A program made the position numbers and the translations under genes. Positions 6,818-15,370 of a stretch of DNA of 19,735 nucleotides are shown one piece after another. The first letter of the stretch is position 1, and every line of letters begins with the position of its first letter. Source of the stretch: Vulcanimicrobiia bacterium (GTDB lineage Bacteria; Vulcanimicrobiota; Vulcanimicrobiia; Vulcanimicrobiales; Vulcanimicrobiaceae). The stretch is from NCBI GenBank assembly GCA_025451135.1, contig JANWKW010000098.1:1-19735 (forward strand), read 5' to 3'. The notes under the pieces were generated by a model, which had not been told where the DNA came from, made no database searches, and saw only the letters and a program-made list of their open reading frames with translations.

Positions 6818-7096
6818 CTAGCGGACGGCCAGGTCGGTGGAGAGCACGCCCGCCGGCTTGATCGTATGCTTCGAGGCCAGGGCGACGAAGGCCACGGCCA
6901 GGATCGAGAGCAGGGCGGCGTCATCGAAGAGTCCGAGGACCGGGATATCGCCGAACAGGTCGAGCGGCGAGACGATCAGCACGGCCAGCGCGCCGGCGCC
7001 CCATTTCAAGTGGCCCGGGACCCGTTCGTCGCGCAGCATCGGGACGACGCGGAGGATCGAGGTCTTGGCGCGGACGAGGGTGCGGAACAGCTTCAT
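6818..7096 (-). CDS. YkvA family (DUF1232) small membrane protein
   Basis: Protein of 92 residues. The core motif SPLDLFGDIPVLGLFDDAALL (from residue 43) is the DUF1232 signature, normally PxDLIPDxIPVxGxxDD. One or two hydrophobic stretches (about 33-45 and 60-77) suggest membrane association. Function of the family is unknown. The ATG at 7096 has a good ribosome binding site, GAGGAAGT, directly upstream. It diverges from the MarC-family gene across a 60-nt gap and is likely the first gene of the minus-strand run continuing into msrA. Confidence 0.88.
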   Translation of the reverse strand: MKLFRTLVRAKTSILRVVPMLRDERVPGHLKWGAGALAVLIVSPLDLFGDIPVLGLFDDAALLSILAVAFVALASKHTIKPAGVLSTDLAVR

Positions 7097-7156
7097 ACTT
7101 CCTCGTACCCGTACGGGCGGGCAAAGTTACGAGCGAGCGGTCGCGAAGAGCCGGGG

Positions 7157-7792
7157 ATGAGCACCCAGTTCCTGGCGACGGCATTCGCCACCGCGATCAC
7201 GATCATCGACCCGATCGGGATGATCCCGCTCACCCTCTCGGCGACGGCCCATGCCTCGCCCGAGCGGCGGAACAAGATCGTCGACCAAGCGGTCCTGGTG
7301 GCGGGCGGCATCATGCTCTTCATGGGACTGGTCGGCCAAGCGCTCCTCAGCTATCTCGGTATCACCCTCCCGGCGTTTTTGATCGCCGGCGGCATCCTAC
7401 TGTTCCTGATCGCGATCGATATGCTGTTCGCGCGGCCGACCGGCGCCAAGGGGACCGAAGAAGAAGAGCGTGAGGCGGCGCAGGTCCAGAACCCGGCGGT
7501 CTTTCCGCTGGCCGTACCGATGATCGCCGGCCCCGGCACGATCGCGACCGTGCTGCTGCTGCTCAATCTCACCAAAGGCGATCGCTTCGAGATCGCGATC
7601 GTGTTCGGCGCATACGCGGCCGCGCTGCTGATCACGTGGCTCTGCATGCGCGGCGCCACCTTGCTGCAGCGCTACGTGGGCCGCACCGGCATCCACGTCG
7701 TCACCCGGCTCCTCGGCATCATCCTCGCCGCGCTCGCCGTGCAGTTCGTGCTCAACGGCATCGTGCAGACCCCCCTGTTCGGGACGCGCTAA
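7157..7792 (+). CDS. MarC-family integral membrane protein
   Basis: Protein of 211 residues with six hydrophobic helices. TIIDPIGMIPLTL in helix 1, the central VFPLAVPMIAGPGTIATVLL (116-135) and RLLGIILAALAVQFVLNGI near the end are the family hallmarks; the two half-family DP/GPG motifs are both present. MarC proteins were once linked to multiple antibiotic resistance, later disproved for E. coli MarC; their transport role is unsettled. The ATG at 7157 is right for the first helix; the open frame upstream is a shadow of the divergent YkvA gene. A short acidic loop EEEEREAAQ separates the two halves. The 60-nt divergent gap holds a 10-bp palindrome CCCGTACGGG at about 7110-7119. Confidence 0.93.
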   Translation: MSTQFLATAFATAITIIDPIGMIPLTLSATAHASPERRNKIVDQAVLVAGGIMLFMGLVGQALLSYLGITLPAFLIAGGILLFLIAIDMLFARPTGAKGTEEEEREAAQVQNPAVFPLAVPMIAGPGTIATVLLLLNLTKGDRFEIAIVFGAYAAALLITWLCMRGATLLQRYVGRTGIHVVTRLLGIILAALAVQFVLNGIVQTPLFGTR

Positions 7793-7799
7793 ATACGGA

Positions 7800-7826
7800 G
7801 GATTCGGCGCGCGACGCGCTGTATCC
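7800..7826 (+). other. Strong hairpin between marC-like gene and the 22-codon ORF
   Basis: Pairs: GGAT (7800-7803) with ATCC (7823-7826), one T-T mismatch, C-G and G-T, then GCGCG (7807-7811) with CGCGC (7815-7819) around a CGA loop: 11 pairs in all. It begins 8 nt after the MarC-family stop codon. There is no T-run, so it may be a weak terminator or a leader structure. A second GCGCG/CGCGC hairpin (7880-7894) lies inside the small ORF, so the arms could exchange partners. Confidence 0.5.
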
Positions 7827-7853
7827 GATCCGCAAGAAAGGAGGGCCGATCGT

Positions 7854-7922
7854 ATGACTGACGTTTTTGACGCCGCTTTGCGCGGACGTCGCGCTTTGGG
7901 TCGGCCGCTCCTCACGAGGTAG
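7854..7922 (+). CDS. Possible 22-residue leader peptide or small protein
   Basis: ATG to TAG reading MTDVFDAALRGRRALGRPLL then TR. The reason to list it is the ribosome binding site: AAGGAGGG at 7838-7845, 9 nt before the ATG, the best Shine-Dalgarno in the window. The peptide is Arg/Leu-rich in its second half with no membrane helix or known family. It sits in the only sizeable gap of the plus-strand run, 38 nt or more before rsgA, between two hairpins. It could be a leader peptide, a small protein, or a chance ORF; without homologues I cannot decide. Confidence 0.4.
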   Translation: MTDVFDAALRGRRALGRPLLTR

Positions 7923-7960
7923 CCGACTCGCCTTGACGTTCGCCGCGCAATTCACCTGAT

Positions 7961-8971
7961 TTGCACGCATACGTCTTGAGGTATCCCGAGTTGACGCTTC
8001 CCAACGCTTCGTCGCGCACCGGCCGGATCTCGGCCGAGCATCGCGGCGCATACCGCATCCTCACCCCCGAGTCCGAACTTGCCGCCGAACTCGAAGGTAA
8101 GCTCCGGCATCGCGCCCGGTCGCGGCTCGATCTGCCGGCCGTCGGCGACTACGTGACCTACGATCTTCTCGGAGCCGGCCGCGCGATCGTGCGCGCCGTC
8201 CTGCCGCGCGCCGGCTGCATCGTACGCAAGGCCGCCGGCACGCGCACGGACGAACAGGTGATCGCGAGCAACGTCGACACGCTCTTCATCGTGGCGGCGC
8301 TGGACGGCGATTTCAACCTGCGGCGGCTCGAACGCTACGTCATCCTGGCGTGGGACGGCGGCGTGCGGCCGGTCATCGTCCTGAACAAGGCCGACCTCTG
8401 CGACGACCCGTCGTTCGCCCAGGACGCCATCGCCGCGACGGGCTGGTCGATCCCGGTCCACCGGGTGTGCGCGTTCGACGGATCGGTCGCATCGACGCTC
8501 GCCGCATACCTCGCGGCGGGACAGACGGTGGCCCTGGCCGGCTCGTCGGGCGTGGGGAAGTCGACCCTGACGAACGCGCTGCTCGGCGAACGCCGCCAGG
8601 AGACCGGCGGCATCCGCGAGGACGACGACAAGGGGCGGCATACGACGACCGCGCGACAGCTGTTCCCGCTGGCCAGCGGCGCGGCGCTGATCGACACGCC
8701 GGGCATGCGCGAGCTCCACCTGTGGAGCGATGCGGCCACGATCGACGGCGCGTTCGAGGATATCGCCGCGGCGGCCGAGGCGTGTCGCTTCGCGGATTGC
8801 GCGCATACGGCCGAGCCCGGGTGCGCGGTTCGCGAGCAGATCGACCCCGGACGCCTGGAGAGCTACCGGAAGCTGTTGCGCGAGGCGGCCTACTTGGAGC
8901 GCCGGACCGATGCGAGCGCGAACGCGGTCGAGAAGGCGCGCTGGAAGGCGATCCACAAGGCGATGCGGTGA
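7961..8971 (+). CDS. rsgA: Ribosome small-subunit-dependent GTPase RsgA
   Basis: Circularly permuted GTPase that assists late 30S maturation. Numbering from the TTG at 7961 (336 residues): OB-fold part about 20-90 (AEHRGAYRI, PAVGDYVTYD), then the permuted GTPase motifs NKAD (142-145, G4), GSSGVGKST (194-202, G1) and DTPG (245-248, G3), and a zinc knuckle with Cys275, Cys280, His282 and Cys288. The start is uncertain: the frame opens after a TGA at 7934 and contains only TTG candidates (7961, 7976, 7991). TTG 7991 has GAGG 9 nt upstream and may be the true one, giving 326 residues. The N-terminal stretch found in many RsgA proteins before the OB fold is short here. First confident gene of the run that continues through ABC-F. 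Confidence 0.95.
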   Translation: MHAYVLRYPELTLPNASSRTGRISAEHRGAYRILTPESELAAELEGKLRHRARSRLDLPAVGDYVTYDLLGAGRAIVRAVLPRAGCIVRKAAGTRTDEQVIASNVDTLFIVAALDGDFNLRRLERYVILAWDGGVRPVIVLNKADLCDDPSFAQDAIAATGWSIPVHRVCAFDGSVASTLAAYLAAGQTVALAGSSGVGKSTLTNALLGERRQETGGIREDDDKGRHTTTARQLFPLASGAALIDTPGMRELHLWSDAATIDGAFEDIAAAAEACRFADCAHTAEPGCAVREQIDPGRLESYRKLLREAAYLERRTDASANAVEKARWKAIHKAMR

Positions 8972-8980
8972 GGGGTAGGG

Positions 8981-9004
8981 CCTTTGCGCGGTCGACCGCG
9001 AAGG
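8981..9004 (+). promoter_or_regulatory. Hairpin covering the ribosome binding site of the next gene
   Basis: CCTT (8981-8984) pairs with AAGG (9001-9004), and CGCGG (8987-8991) pairs with CCGCG (8996-9000) around a TCGA loop, with TG bulged on one side: nine pairs. The inner 14 nt (8987-9000) are a perfect palindrome. AAGG is the only Shine-Dalgarno-like element before the ATG at 9012 (7 nt spacing), so the structure would hide it. Confidence 0.55.
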
Positions 9005-9011
9005 TCCGCAC

Positions 9012-9410
9012 ATGACAGCACTCTTGATGATCGGGGCGCTCGTCGCCTCGCTCGGCTCTCCCACGCGTCCGACGCTCGGCGCGTACTGCGGTCCGGCGGG
9101 CGACACCGCCGCCATCCAGTCGGTCTTCCTCAAGGAGCACGCCGCCGGCAAGTATCCGGTCAAACAGTCCGCGATCATGGCGATCGCGGCGTACTATCCG
9201 GGCGGATTCGGGCAGGTCGTCTACACCGGGAGCGGGATGGCCGCCGAATACTTCGTGCACGCCGCCGGCGGTTGGCGCTCGGTCGGTACGATCGTCCCCA
9301 GTTCGTTCTCGAAACAGGCGCTGGCGTTCTTCGCGAGCACCGGCAACGCGCGCGCGAACGGCGGCAAGCAGTGCGTGAATCCGAGGTTCGTCCCGGTCGG
9401 CAGCGGTTAG
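9012..9410 (+). CDS. Small secreted protein of unknown function
   Basis: Protein of 132 residues. The first ~15-25 residues (MTALLMIGALVASLGS) form a probable signal peptide, with Cys26 (AYCGP) near the start of the mature part and Cys121 near the end; these two could form a disulfide. The middle, KQSAIMAIAAYYPGGFGQVV...GGWRSVGTIVPSSFSK, is compact and Gly/aromatic-rich, like small exported beta-rich domains, but I recognise no family. A GAAGG lies 7 nt before the ATG and is predicted to be paired in the hairpin just upstream. It follows rsgA by 40 nt, and its TAG (9408-9410) is one base before the likely start of the flavoenzyme. Confidence 0.7.
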   Translation: MTALLMIGALVASLGSPTRPTLGAYCGPAGDTAAIQSVFLKEHAAGKYPVKQSAIMAIAAYYPGGFGQVVYTGSGMAAEYFVHAAGGWRSVGTIVPSSFSKQALAFFASTGNARANGGKQCVNPRFVPVGSG

Positions 9411-9411
9411 C

Positions 9412-10578
9412 ACGCGCTACGACGTCGCGGTCGTCGGCCTCGGAGCCATGGGCGCCGCCGCGGTCGCGGCGTGCGCGGCCCGCGGCGTCCGAGCGATCGG
9501 GATCGACCGCAACGCGCGCGGACACGCGCTCGGCGCATCCAACGGCAAGAGCCGCATCGTCCGCCAGGCGTACTACGAGCATCCGGCCTACGTGCCGCTG
9601 CTCGTGCGCGCGTACGAGCGCTGGCGCGAGCTCGAGCGCACCGCCGGCACGGAGCTCCTTGAACTCTGCGGCCTGCTGATGGCCGGTCGCCCGGGCAGCC
9701 CGGTGATCGACGGCGCGCTGCGTTCGGCGCGCGCGCACGGCTTGGCGGTCGAGGAATACGACGCCGGCGACATCCGCGAACGCTATCCCGGCCTATGCGT
9801 GCGCGACGACGAAACGGGCGTCTTCGAACCGGCCGGCGGCTACGTGCGGCCGGAAGCCGCGGTCGACGCGTTCCTCCGCTGCGCCGAGCGCGATGGCGCG
9901 ACCCTGCGCTTCGCGTGCGGGGTGCGGTCGTGGTCTGCGGATGCCGACGGCGTCGCGATCACGCTCGACGACGGCTCGACGATCGCTGCAGCCCGCCTGG
10001 TCCTCGGACTCGGACCCTGGTTCGCCGAGACGCTCGGCTCGCTCGGCGCGCCGCTCGCGGTACAGCGCAACGTCCAGGTCTGGTTCGCGCCGTCGACGCG
10101 AGCGTACGATCTCGGGCGGTTCCCGGTCTTTCTGCTCGACCGCGATGGACTGCCGGCACCGGTCTACGGGTTTCCGGACGCCGGCGATGGAGTGAAGGCG
10201 GCGTTCCACGGGCTCGGAGCCATCACGACGCCGGACGCCGTAGACCGACGTGTCGATCCGACACGCGATATCGCGCCGCTCGCGGCGGCCCTGGACGGCT
10301 GGATGCCCGGCGCGTGCGGCCCCGTATCGGAAGCGAAGGTCTGTATGTACGCGCGCACGCCGGACGACGACTTCGCGATCGACCTGCACCCGGAGCACGC
10401 CAACGTCGTGCTGTGCGGGGGCTTCTCGGGACACGGCTTCAAATTCGCGAGCGTGGTGGGGGAGATCGCGGCCGATCTGGCCCTCGACGGAGGCACCGCG
10501 CTCGATATCGGCTTCCTGTCGCTCAGACGTTTCTCGCGAGGGTCGGCGCCCGCGAATCCGCGAAGTCCACAGGCATGA
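9412..10578 (+). CDS. FAD-dependent amine oxidase, MSOX/MTOX type, probable ACG start
   Basis: Flavin oxidase related to monomeric sarcosine oxidase and N-methyltryptophan oxidase, which demethylate secondary amino acids to give formaldehyde and hydrogen peroxide. From an ACG start it has 388 residues, the normal length. The FAD dinucleotide-binding strand RYDVAVVGLGAMG occupies residues 2-14; the first in-frame ATG (9448) is the Met inside that motif, so starting there would destroy the site. No ATG, GTG or TTG exists between the in-frame TGA (9376) and 9448. Cys311 (KVCMYARTPDDDF) aligns with the covalent flavin Cys, Lys262 (DGVKAAFHG) with the oxygen-activating Lys, and CGGFSGHGFKF (335-345) ends the FAD site. 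It overlaps the PPK2 gene as ATGA. The substrate is not known. Confidence 0.88.
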   Translation, partial: TRYDVAVVGLGAMGAAAVAACAARGVRAIGIDRNARGHALGASNGKSRIVRQAYYEHPAYVPLLVRAYERWRELERTAGTELLELCGLLMAGRPGSPVIDGALRSARAHGLAVEEYDAGDIRERYPGLCVRDDETGVFEPAGGYVRPEAAVDAFLRCAERDGATLRFACGVRSWSADADGVAITLDDGSTIAAARLVLGLGPWFAETLGSLGAPLAVQRNVQVWFAPSTRAYDLGRFPVFLLDRDGLPAPVYGFPDAGDGVKAAFHGLGAITTPDAVDRRVDPTRDIAPLAAALDGWMPGACGPVSEAKVCMYARTPDDDFAIDLHPEHANVVLCGGFSGHGFKFASVVGEIAADLALDGGTALDIGFLSLRRFSRGSAPANPRSPQA

Positions 10579-11408
10579 CCGACTACGAGCATTTCCGGGT
10601 CCGCCCCGAGAGTCGCGTCGACCTGAGCAAGCTCGACCCGGCGCAGACGCCCGGATGCAAGGACAAGGAGGAGGCCGCCAAGCGACTCGAGCGCGACGTC
10701 GCGGCGCTGACGCATCTCCAGTACCTGCTCTACGCAGAGAACAAGCGCTCGCTCCTGATCGTGCTGCAGGCGCTCGACGGCGGCGGCAAGGACGGCACCG
10801 TCCTGCACGTCTTCCAAGCCTTCAATCCGCAGAGCGCGTACGTCCATCAGTTCAAGGTGCCGTCGACGCTGGAAGCGTCGCACGACTTCTTGTGGCGCGC
10901 CCATGCGGCGGCGCCCGCGCGCGGACAGGCGGCGATCTTCAACCGATCGCACTACGAAGACGTGCTGACGGTCCGCGTGCACGAGCTCGTCCCCAAGGAC
11001 GTCTGGTCCAAGCGGTACGACCGGATCAACGAGTTCGAGAAGAACCTGACCGAAGCGGGAACGACCATCGTGAAGTTCTTCCTGCACATCAGCCCGGAAG
11101 CGCAGCTCGCCCGCTTCAAGAAGCGGCTGGACGATCCGACGCATCAATGGAAGATCTCCGAGAGCGATTACACCGAGCGCAAGCGCTGGGACGACTACAT
11201 GGCGGCGTACGAGAACGTGCTGGAACGCTGCAGCACCGCGCACGCGCCCTGGTACGTCGTGCCGGCCGACAAGAAGTGGTACCGCAACCTGGTCGTCGGC
11301 GGCGTGATCCGCGAGACGCTGGAGAAGATGGATCCGAAGACCCCGGCCCCGACCGTCGACATCGAGCGGATCCGCAAGCAATACCACAAAGCCGTCGATC
11401 GGGCCTGA
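10575..11408 (+). CDS. PPK2-family polyphosphate:nucleotide phosphotransferase
   Basis: Cytoplasmic kinase of 277 residues that uses polyphosphate to phosphorylate nucleotides (AMP, ADP or both depending on class) or the reverse. Walker A is QALDGGGKDGT (65-75; the usual form is D-A/S-S/A-GKDG, so the Gly-Gly here is a mild variant), Walker B is FNRSHYEDVL (122-131), and the lid KKRLDDPTHQWKISESDY (182-199) carries the basic residues for the polyphosphate channel. Overall arrangement fits the TIGR03709-type PPK2 proteins; I cannot assign the nucleotide preference. The start overlaps the oxidase stop (ATGA) and the stop overlaps the ABC-F start (TGATG), so all three should be translated together. 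Confidence 0.95.
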   Translation: MTDYEHFRVRPESRVDLSKLDPAQTPGCKDKEEAAKRLERDVAALTHLQYLLYAENKRSLLIVLQALDGGGKDGTVLHVFQAFNPQSAYVHQFKVPSTLEASHDFLWRAHAAAPARGQAAIFNRSHYEDVLTVRVHELVPKDVWSKRYDRINEFEKNLTEAGTTIVKFFLHISPEAQLARFKKRLDDPTHQWKISESDYTERKRWDDYMAAYENVLERCSTAHAPWYVVPADKKWYRNLVVGGVIRETLEKMDPKTPAPTVDIERIRKQYHKAVDRA

Positions 11409-13225
11409 TGGAACTCTTTCGCGCGACCGGACTGGAATGCCACTATGGCGCCCGGGAGATCTTCTCGGGCGTCGACGTCGTGCTGAACGAAGGCGAGCGG
11501 ATCGCCTTGGTCGGCCCCAACGGCGCGGGCAAATCGTCGCTGCTCCGGCAGCTGGCCGACGTCGATCAGATCCACGGCGGCACGATCGTGCGCGCCAAGG
11601 AGACGCGCTTCGGATACCTCGCGCAAGGCGTCGCGGACGAGACGCGCGCCACCCTGGACGAACTGGTCGCGACGGCGCTCGGCAAGGTGCCCGACGCCGA
11701 CTGGGCCTACTCGAACAAACGCCTGCGCGCGATGCTCGACGGATTTGGATTCACGAGCGACGACTTCGGCCGCCCGTTGCGCGAGTTCTCCGGCGGCCAG
11801 CGATCCAAGGCGGCGCTGGCGCATCTCTTGATCGACGATCCGGAGTACCTGATCCTCGACGAGCCGACCAACCATCTGGACATCGAGACGGTGCGATGGC
11901 TCGAATCCTACATCGCCGCCGACAAGCGCGCCTACGTGATCGTCTCGCACGACCGCTACTTCCTCGACCGGGTCGGTACGCGCGTCTGGGAGATGGATCG
12001 CGGAACGCTCTTCGCGTACGCCCCGGCGCGCCCGGCCTACCACAAATACGTCGAGCAGCGCGAGGTCCGGATCGCGGCGGAGCGCGAGGCGTACGAGCTC
12101 TACGTGGCCGAGCGGGAGAAGCGCAAGGCCTCGATCGCGGGATTGCGCACCACCCTGACGTCGAGCAATTACAGCCGGGTGAAGAGCCGCGAGAAGCAGC
12201 TCGAACGGGTCGAGCGCGAGATGGCCGCCCCGCCGCCCGCGCCGGAAGTGCGCGCCATCGGCGTGAAGCTCAAGAGCTCGCGGCGCGCGACGACGGGCTT
12301 CGCCTTCGAGGTCAAAGATATCGCCAAGGCCTATGCGAAGCCGCTCTTCTCCGGCGTGACGTTCAACCTGCAGCAGGGCGCGCGGCTGGCGATCGTCGGC
12401 CCGAACGGCGCCGGAAAGTCGACCCTGCTGCGTATCCTCGCCGAGGAGATGCTTCCGGATGCCGGTGAGGTGCGCTACAATCCGGCCGCCCGATTCGCGT
12501 ACTTCACCCAGAACGCGCACGAGCAGCTCGACGTCGAAGCGACCGCAGTGGACGCCGTGACCAGCGGCACGACCGCGAGCGAAGAAGAAGCGCGCAACCT
12601 GCTCGGACGGATGCGCATCTCGGGCGAGGCCGCGGACAAGCCCGTCAAGGCGTTCTCCGGCGGCGAGCGCCGCCGGATCATGTTGGCCCGCCTGATGGCG
12701 CGCAAGTGCGACGTGCTGCTCCTCGACGAACCCACCAACGATCTCGACATCGCCAGCCGCGAAGCGCTCGAAGACGTGCTGGTCGCCTACGAAGGTGCGC
12801 TCGTGATCGTCTCGCACGATCGCTACCTGCTCGACGCGCTGAGCGACCTGGTCCTCTGGATCGACGACGGCGCCTGGGGCATCGTCGAAGGCGGCTACGG
12901 CGGCTACGAGGATGCGCAGCACAAGCGGGAGCGTGGAGCGGTCGCCGCCGCGGCCGGGTCGAAGCTCGTCCGCGACACGCGACTCACGCCTCTGAAGGTC
13001 AAGAGCAAGCTGCAGACCATCGTCAAGCGCATCGAGCGCGACATCGAGAAGATCGATGCCCGCAAGGCGGAGATCGAAGCGCTGTTCGCGAGCGTCGAGC
13101 TGTACGCCGATCGCGAGAAGGTCAAGGCGCTCGAAGCTGAACGTGCCGACCTCGCGAAGCGCGGCGCGGAGCAGCTCGACGCCTGGGAGACGGCACAGGC
13201 CGAACTGGAGTCGATCGAGGTCTAG
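11408..13225 (+). CDS. ABC-F family ATPase (Uup/YdiF-like)
   Basis: Soluble tandem ATPase of 605 residues without membrane domains; ABC-F proteins bind the ribosomal E site, easing stalls or, in some branches, giving antibiotic protection. First cassette: GPNGAGKSS (36-44), FSGGQ (127-131), LILDEPTNHLD (148-158), IVSHDRYFLD (178-187). The inter-domain linker (about 215-275) is helical and charged, the P-site tether of the family. Second cassette: GPNGAGKST (331-339), FSGGE (416-420), LLLDEPTNDLD (437-447), IVSHDRYLLD. A C-terminal coiled coil (about 525-600) follows. Both catalytic Glu residues are present. Start taken at the ATG overlapping the PPK2 stop; the upstream open frame is a shadow. 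It converges with the VOC gene, sharing a CTAG for both stops. Confidence 0.96.
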   Translation: MELFRATGLECHYGAREIFSGVDVVLNEGERIALVGPNGAGKSSLLRQLADVDQIHGGTIVRAKETRFGYLAQGVADETRATLDELVATALGKVPDADWAYSNKRLRAMLDGFGFTSDDFGRPLREFSGGQRSKAALAHLLIDDPEYLILDEPTNHLDIETVRWLESYIAADKRAYVIVSHDRYFLDRVGTRVWEMDRGTLFAYAPARPAYHKYVEQREVRIAAEREAYELYVAEREKRKASIAGLRTTLTSSNYSRVKSREKQLERVEREMAAPPPAPEVRAIGVKLKSSRRATTGFAFEVKDIAKAYAKPLFSGVTFNLQQGARLAIVGPNGAGKSTLLRILAEEMLPDAGEVRYNPAARFAYFTQNAHEQLDVEATAVDAVTSGTTASEEEARNLLGRMRISGEAADKPVKAFSGGERRRIMLARLMARKCDVLLLDEPTNDLDIASREALEDVLVAYEGALVIVSHDRYLLDALSDLVLWIDDGAWGIVEGGYGGYEDAQHKRERGAVAAAAGSKLVRDTRLTPLKVKSKLQTIVKRIERDIEKIDARKAEIEALFASVELYADREKVKALEAERADLAKRGAEQLDAWETAQAELESIEV

Positions 13226-13590
13226 TCGTTGGGCGAGAGCGTGTAGCCTTCCGGGTCCTTGAACCACGCGATCTTGGTGCCGCCGGGTGCGGTCCAGATG
13301 CCGAGCTCGTCCTGCTCGAGGAAGCCGAAGCGCTCGAACGTCACGCCGCGTCCGACGAGATCGCGGACCGTCTGCGCGACGTCGTCGACGTGCCACCCGA
13401 GCTGGGTGAACGGCGGGGGCGCGCACGCTTCGACGCGCTGCACGCGCAGGGTCGTGCCGTTCGCGTCGTAGACGAGCGCGAACGGCGTATCCTCGACGAG
13501 GCGTAGGCCGAGCGTCTCACCGTAGAAGGCCTTGGCCGCGTCGGGTTTCGATGTCGCTACGAAGGCGACGATGGCTTTGTCTCCCAGCAT
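13222..13590 (-). CDS. VOC (glyoxalase/bleomycin-resistance/dioxygenase fold) protein
   Basis: Single VOC domain of 122 residues: AIVAFVATSKPDAAKAFYGETLGLRLV forms the first beta-alpha-beta-beta-beta module (residues 6-50) and GWHVDDVAQTVRDLVGRGV...WFKDPEGYTLSP the second (65-120). His67 and Glu114 sit at usual metal-ligand positions, but the first position of module one holds no His or Glu, so activity is doubtful; it may instead bind a small molecule. The gene starts 7 nt after the stop of the broken propeller gene and ends in an overlap of stop codons with the ABC-F gene. Confidence 0.9.
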   Translation of the reverse strand: MLGDKAIVAFVATSKPDAAKAFYGETLGLRLVEDTPFALVYDANGTTLRVQRVEACAPPPFTQLGWHVDDVAQTVRDLVGRGVTFERFGFLEQDELGIWTAPGGTKIAWFKDPEGYTLSPND

Positions 13591-13597
13591 ATACGTA

Positions 13598-14232
13598 CTA
13601 GGGCGCGAACGACCCGATCAGATCGAGGTCCCGGTAACTCGTCCACCAGGCCTTGCCGTCGAATGCGAGCGCGCGCGATTCGTCGTCCATGGCGGCGATC
13701 GGCGTGACGACCGCTTCCGGCCCGCTCAGATCGACGCGTGCGAAGTGGAGGTTCTCGAACTCTTCGTCCCCGGTGATACCGTAGAGCGTCCCATTCGCGA
13801 AGCCGATGCCTGCCAGACGGACGGGGAGCGTATGCTCGGCCTTCACCGCGCCGCTGCCATCGAGCGTGACGATCTTGCGATTGCCCATCTGGAGAAGATA
13901 GAGATTCGTCCCGTCGGATGCCAGATGCGACCCGCTCAACTCCGGGAGCGCGATCCCGTCGGGATCGAATCCCTTTTAGGGCGTGTAGAGATATAGATAG
14001 CGATCGTCGTCATCGCCGACCGAGACGACCACCCGGAGCGAGCCGTCGAGGACGGCCATGCCGTACGGCTTCCCGGGCGTCGCAACGGCGGGGCCGGCGG
14101 TCCAGGTCGAGGTGTCGACCGGGTAGATCGCGTTGGTGTCCCACGCGCCGACGTAGAGCGTATCTCCGAGCGCGGCGAGGGGTTGGGGATGTCCGGCGGG
14201 CGACGCCTGGCGCGGGTGTTCGGTGACGGAGT

Positions 14233-14236
<4 letters not shown>
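13598..14236 (-). pseudogene. Beta-propeller-like protein interrupted by an in-frame TAA
   Basis: A single reading frame of 213 codons is split by TAA at 13978-13976. Before it are 86 residues starting MNSVTEHPRQASPAG with propeller-like blades (LAALGDTLYVGAWDTNAIYP, GKPYGMAVLDGSLRVVVSVG). Directly after it the same frame continues for 125 residues with the same style (SHLASDGTNLYLLQMGNRKI, LAGIGFANGTLYGITGD, RALAFDGKAWWTSY). A single base change at the stop (for example CAA or GAA to TAA) would restore it. The pieces have no signal peptide. The ATG overlaps the stop of the flavin monooxygenase as ATGA. A TTG restart at 13939 is possible, without a clear ribosome binding site. Either a recent nonsense mutation, a sequencing error, or readthrough. 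Function unknown. Confidence 0.72.
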
Positions 14237-15276
<1,040 letters not shown>

Positions 15277-15370
15277 TCGCCTCTATCAACACGAGTGCCG
15301 TCCGCGACGTTGCAAGCGAGGACTCGCCGCCGTTCATCGTAGCGTCATCTATCCTGGGTACGGTCGACGA

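Noticed and set aside
7933..7962. TTGACG as the -35 box of an rsgA promoter
   Set aside because: No acceptable -10 hexamer 16-18 nt downstream (TGATTT at best).
11195..13426. 743-residue minus-strand open frame opposite the ABC-F gene
   Set aside because: Low-complexity charged sequence with no motif; the plus strand holds an intact two-cassette ATPase.
15310..15355. TTGCAA / TATCCT as promoter of the DUF347 gene
   Set aside because: Spacing and -10 quality are too poor to support it.
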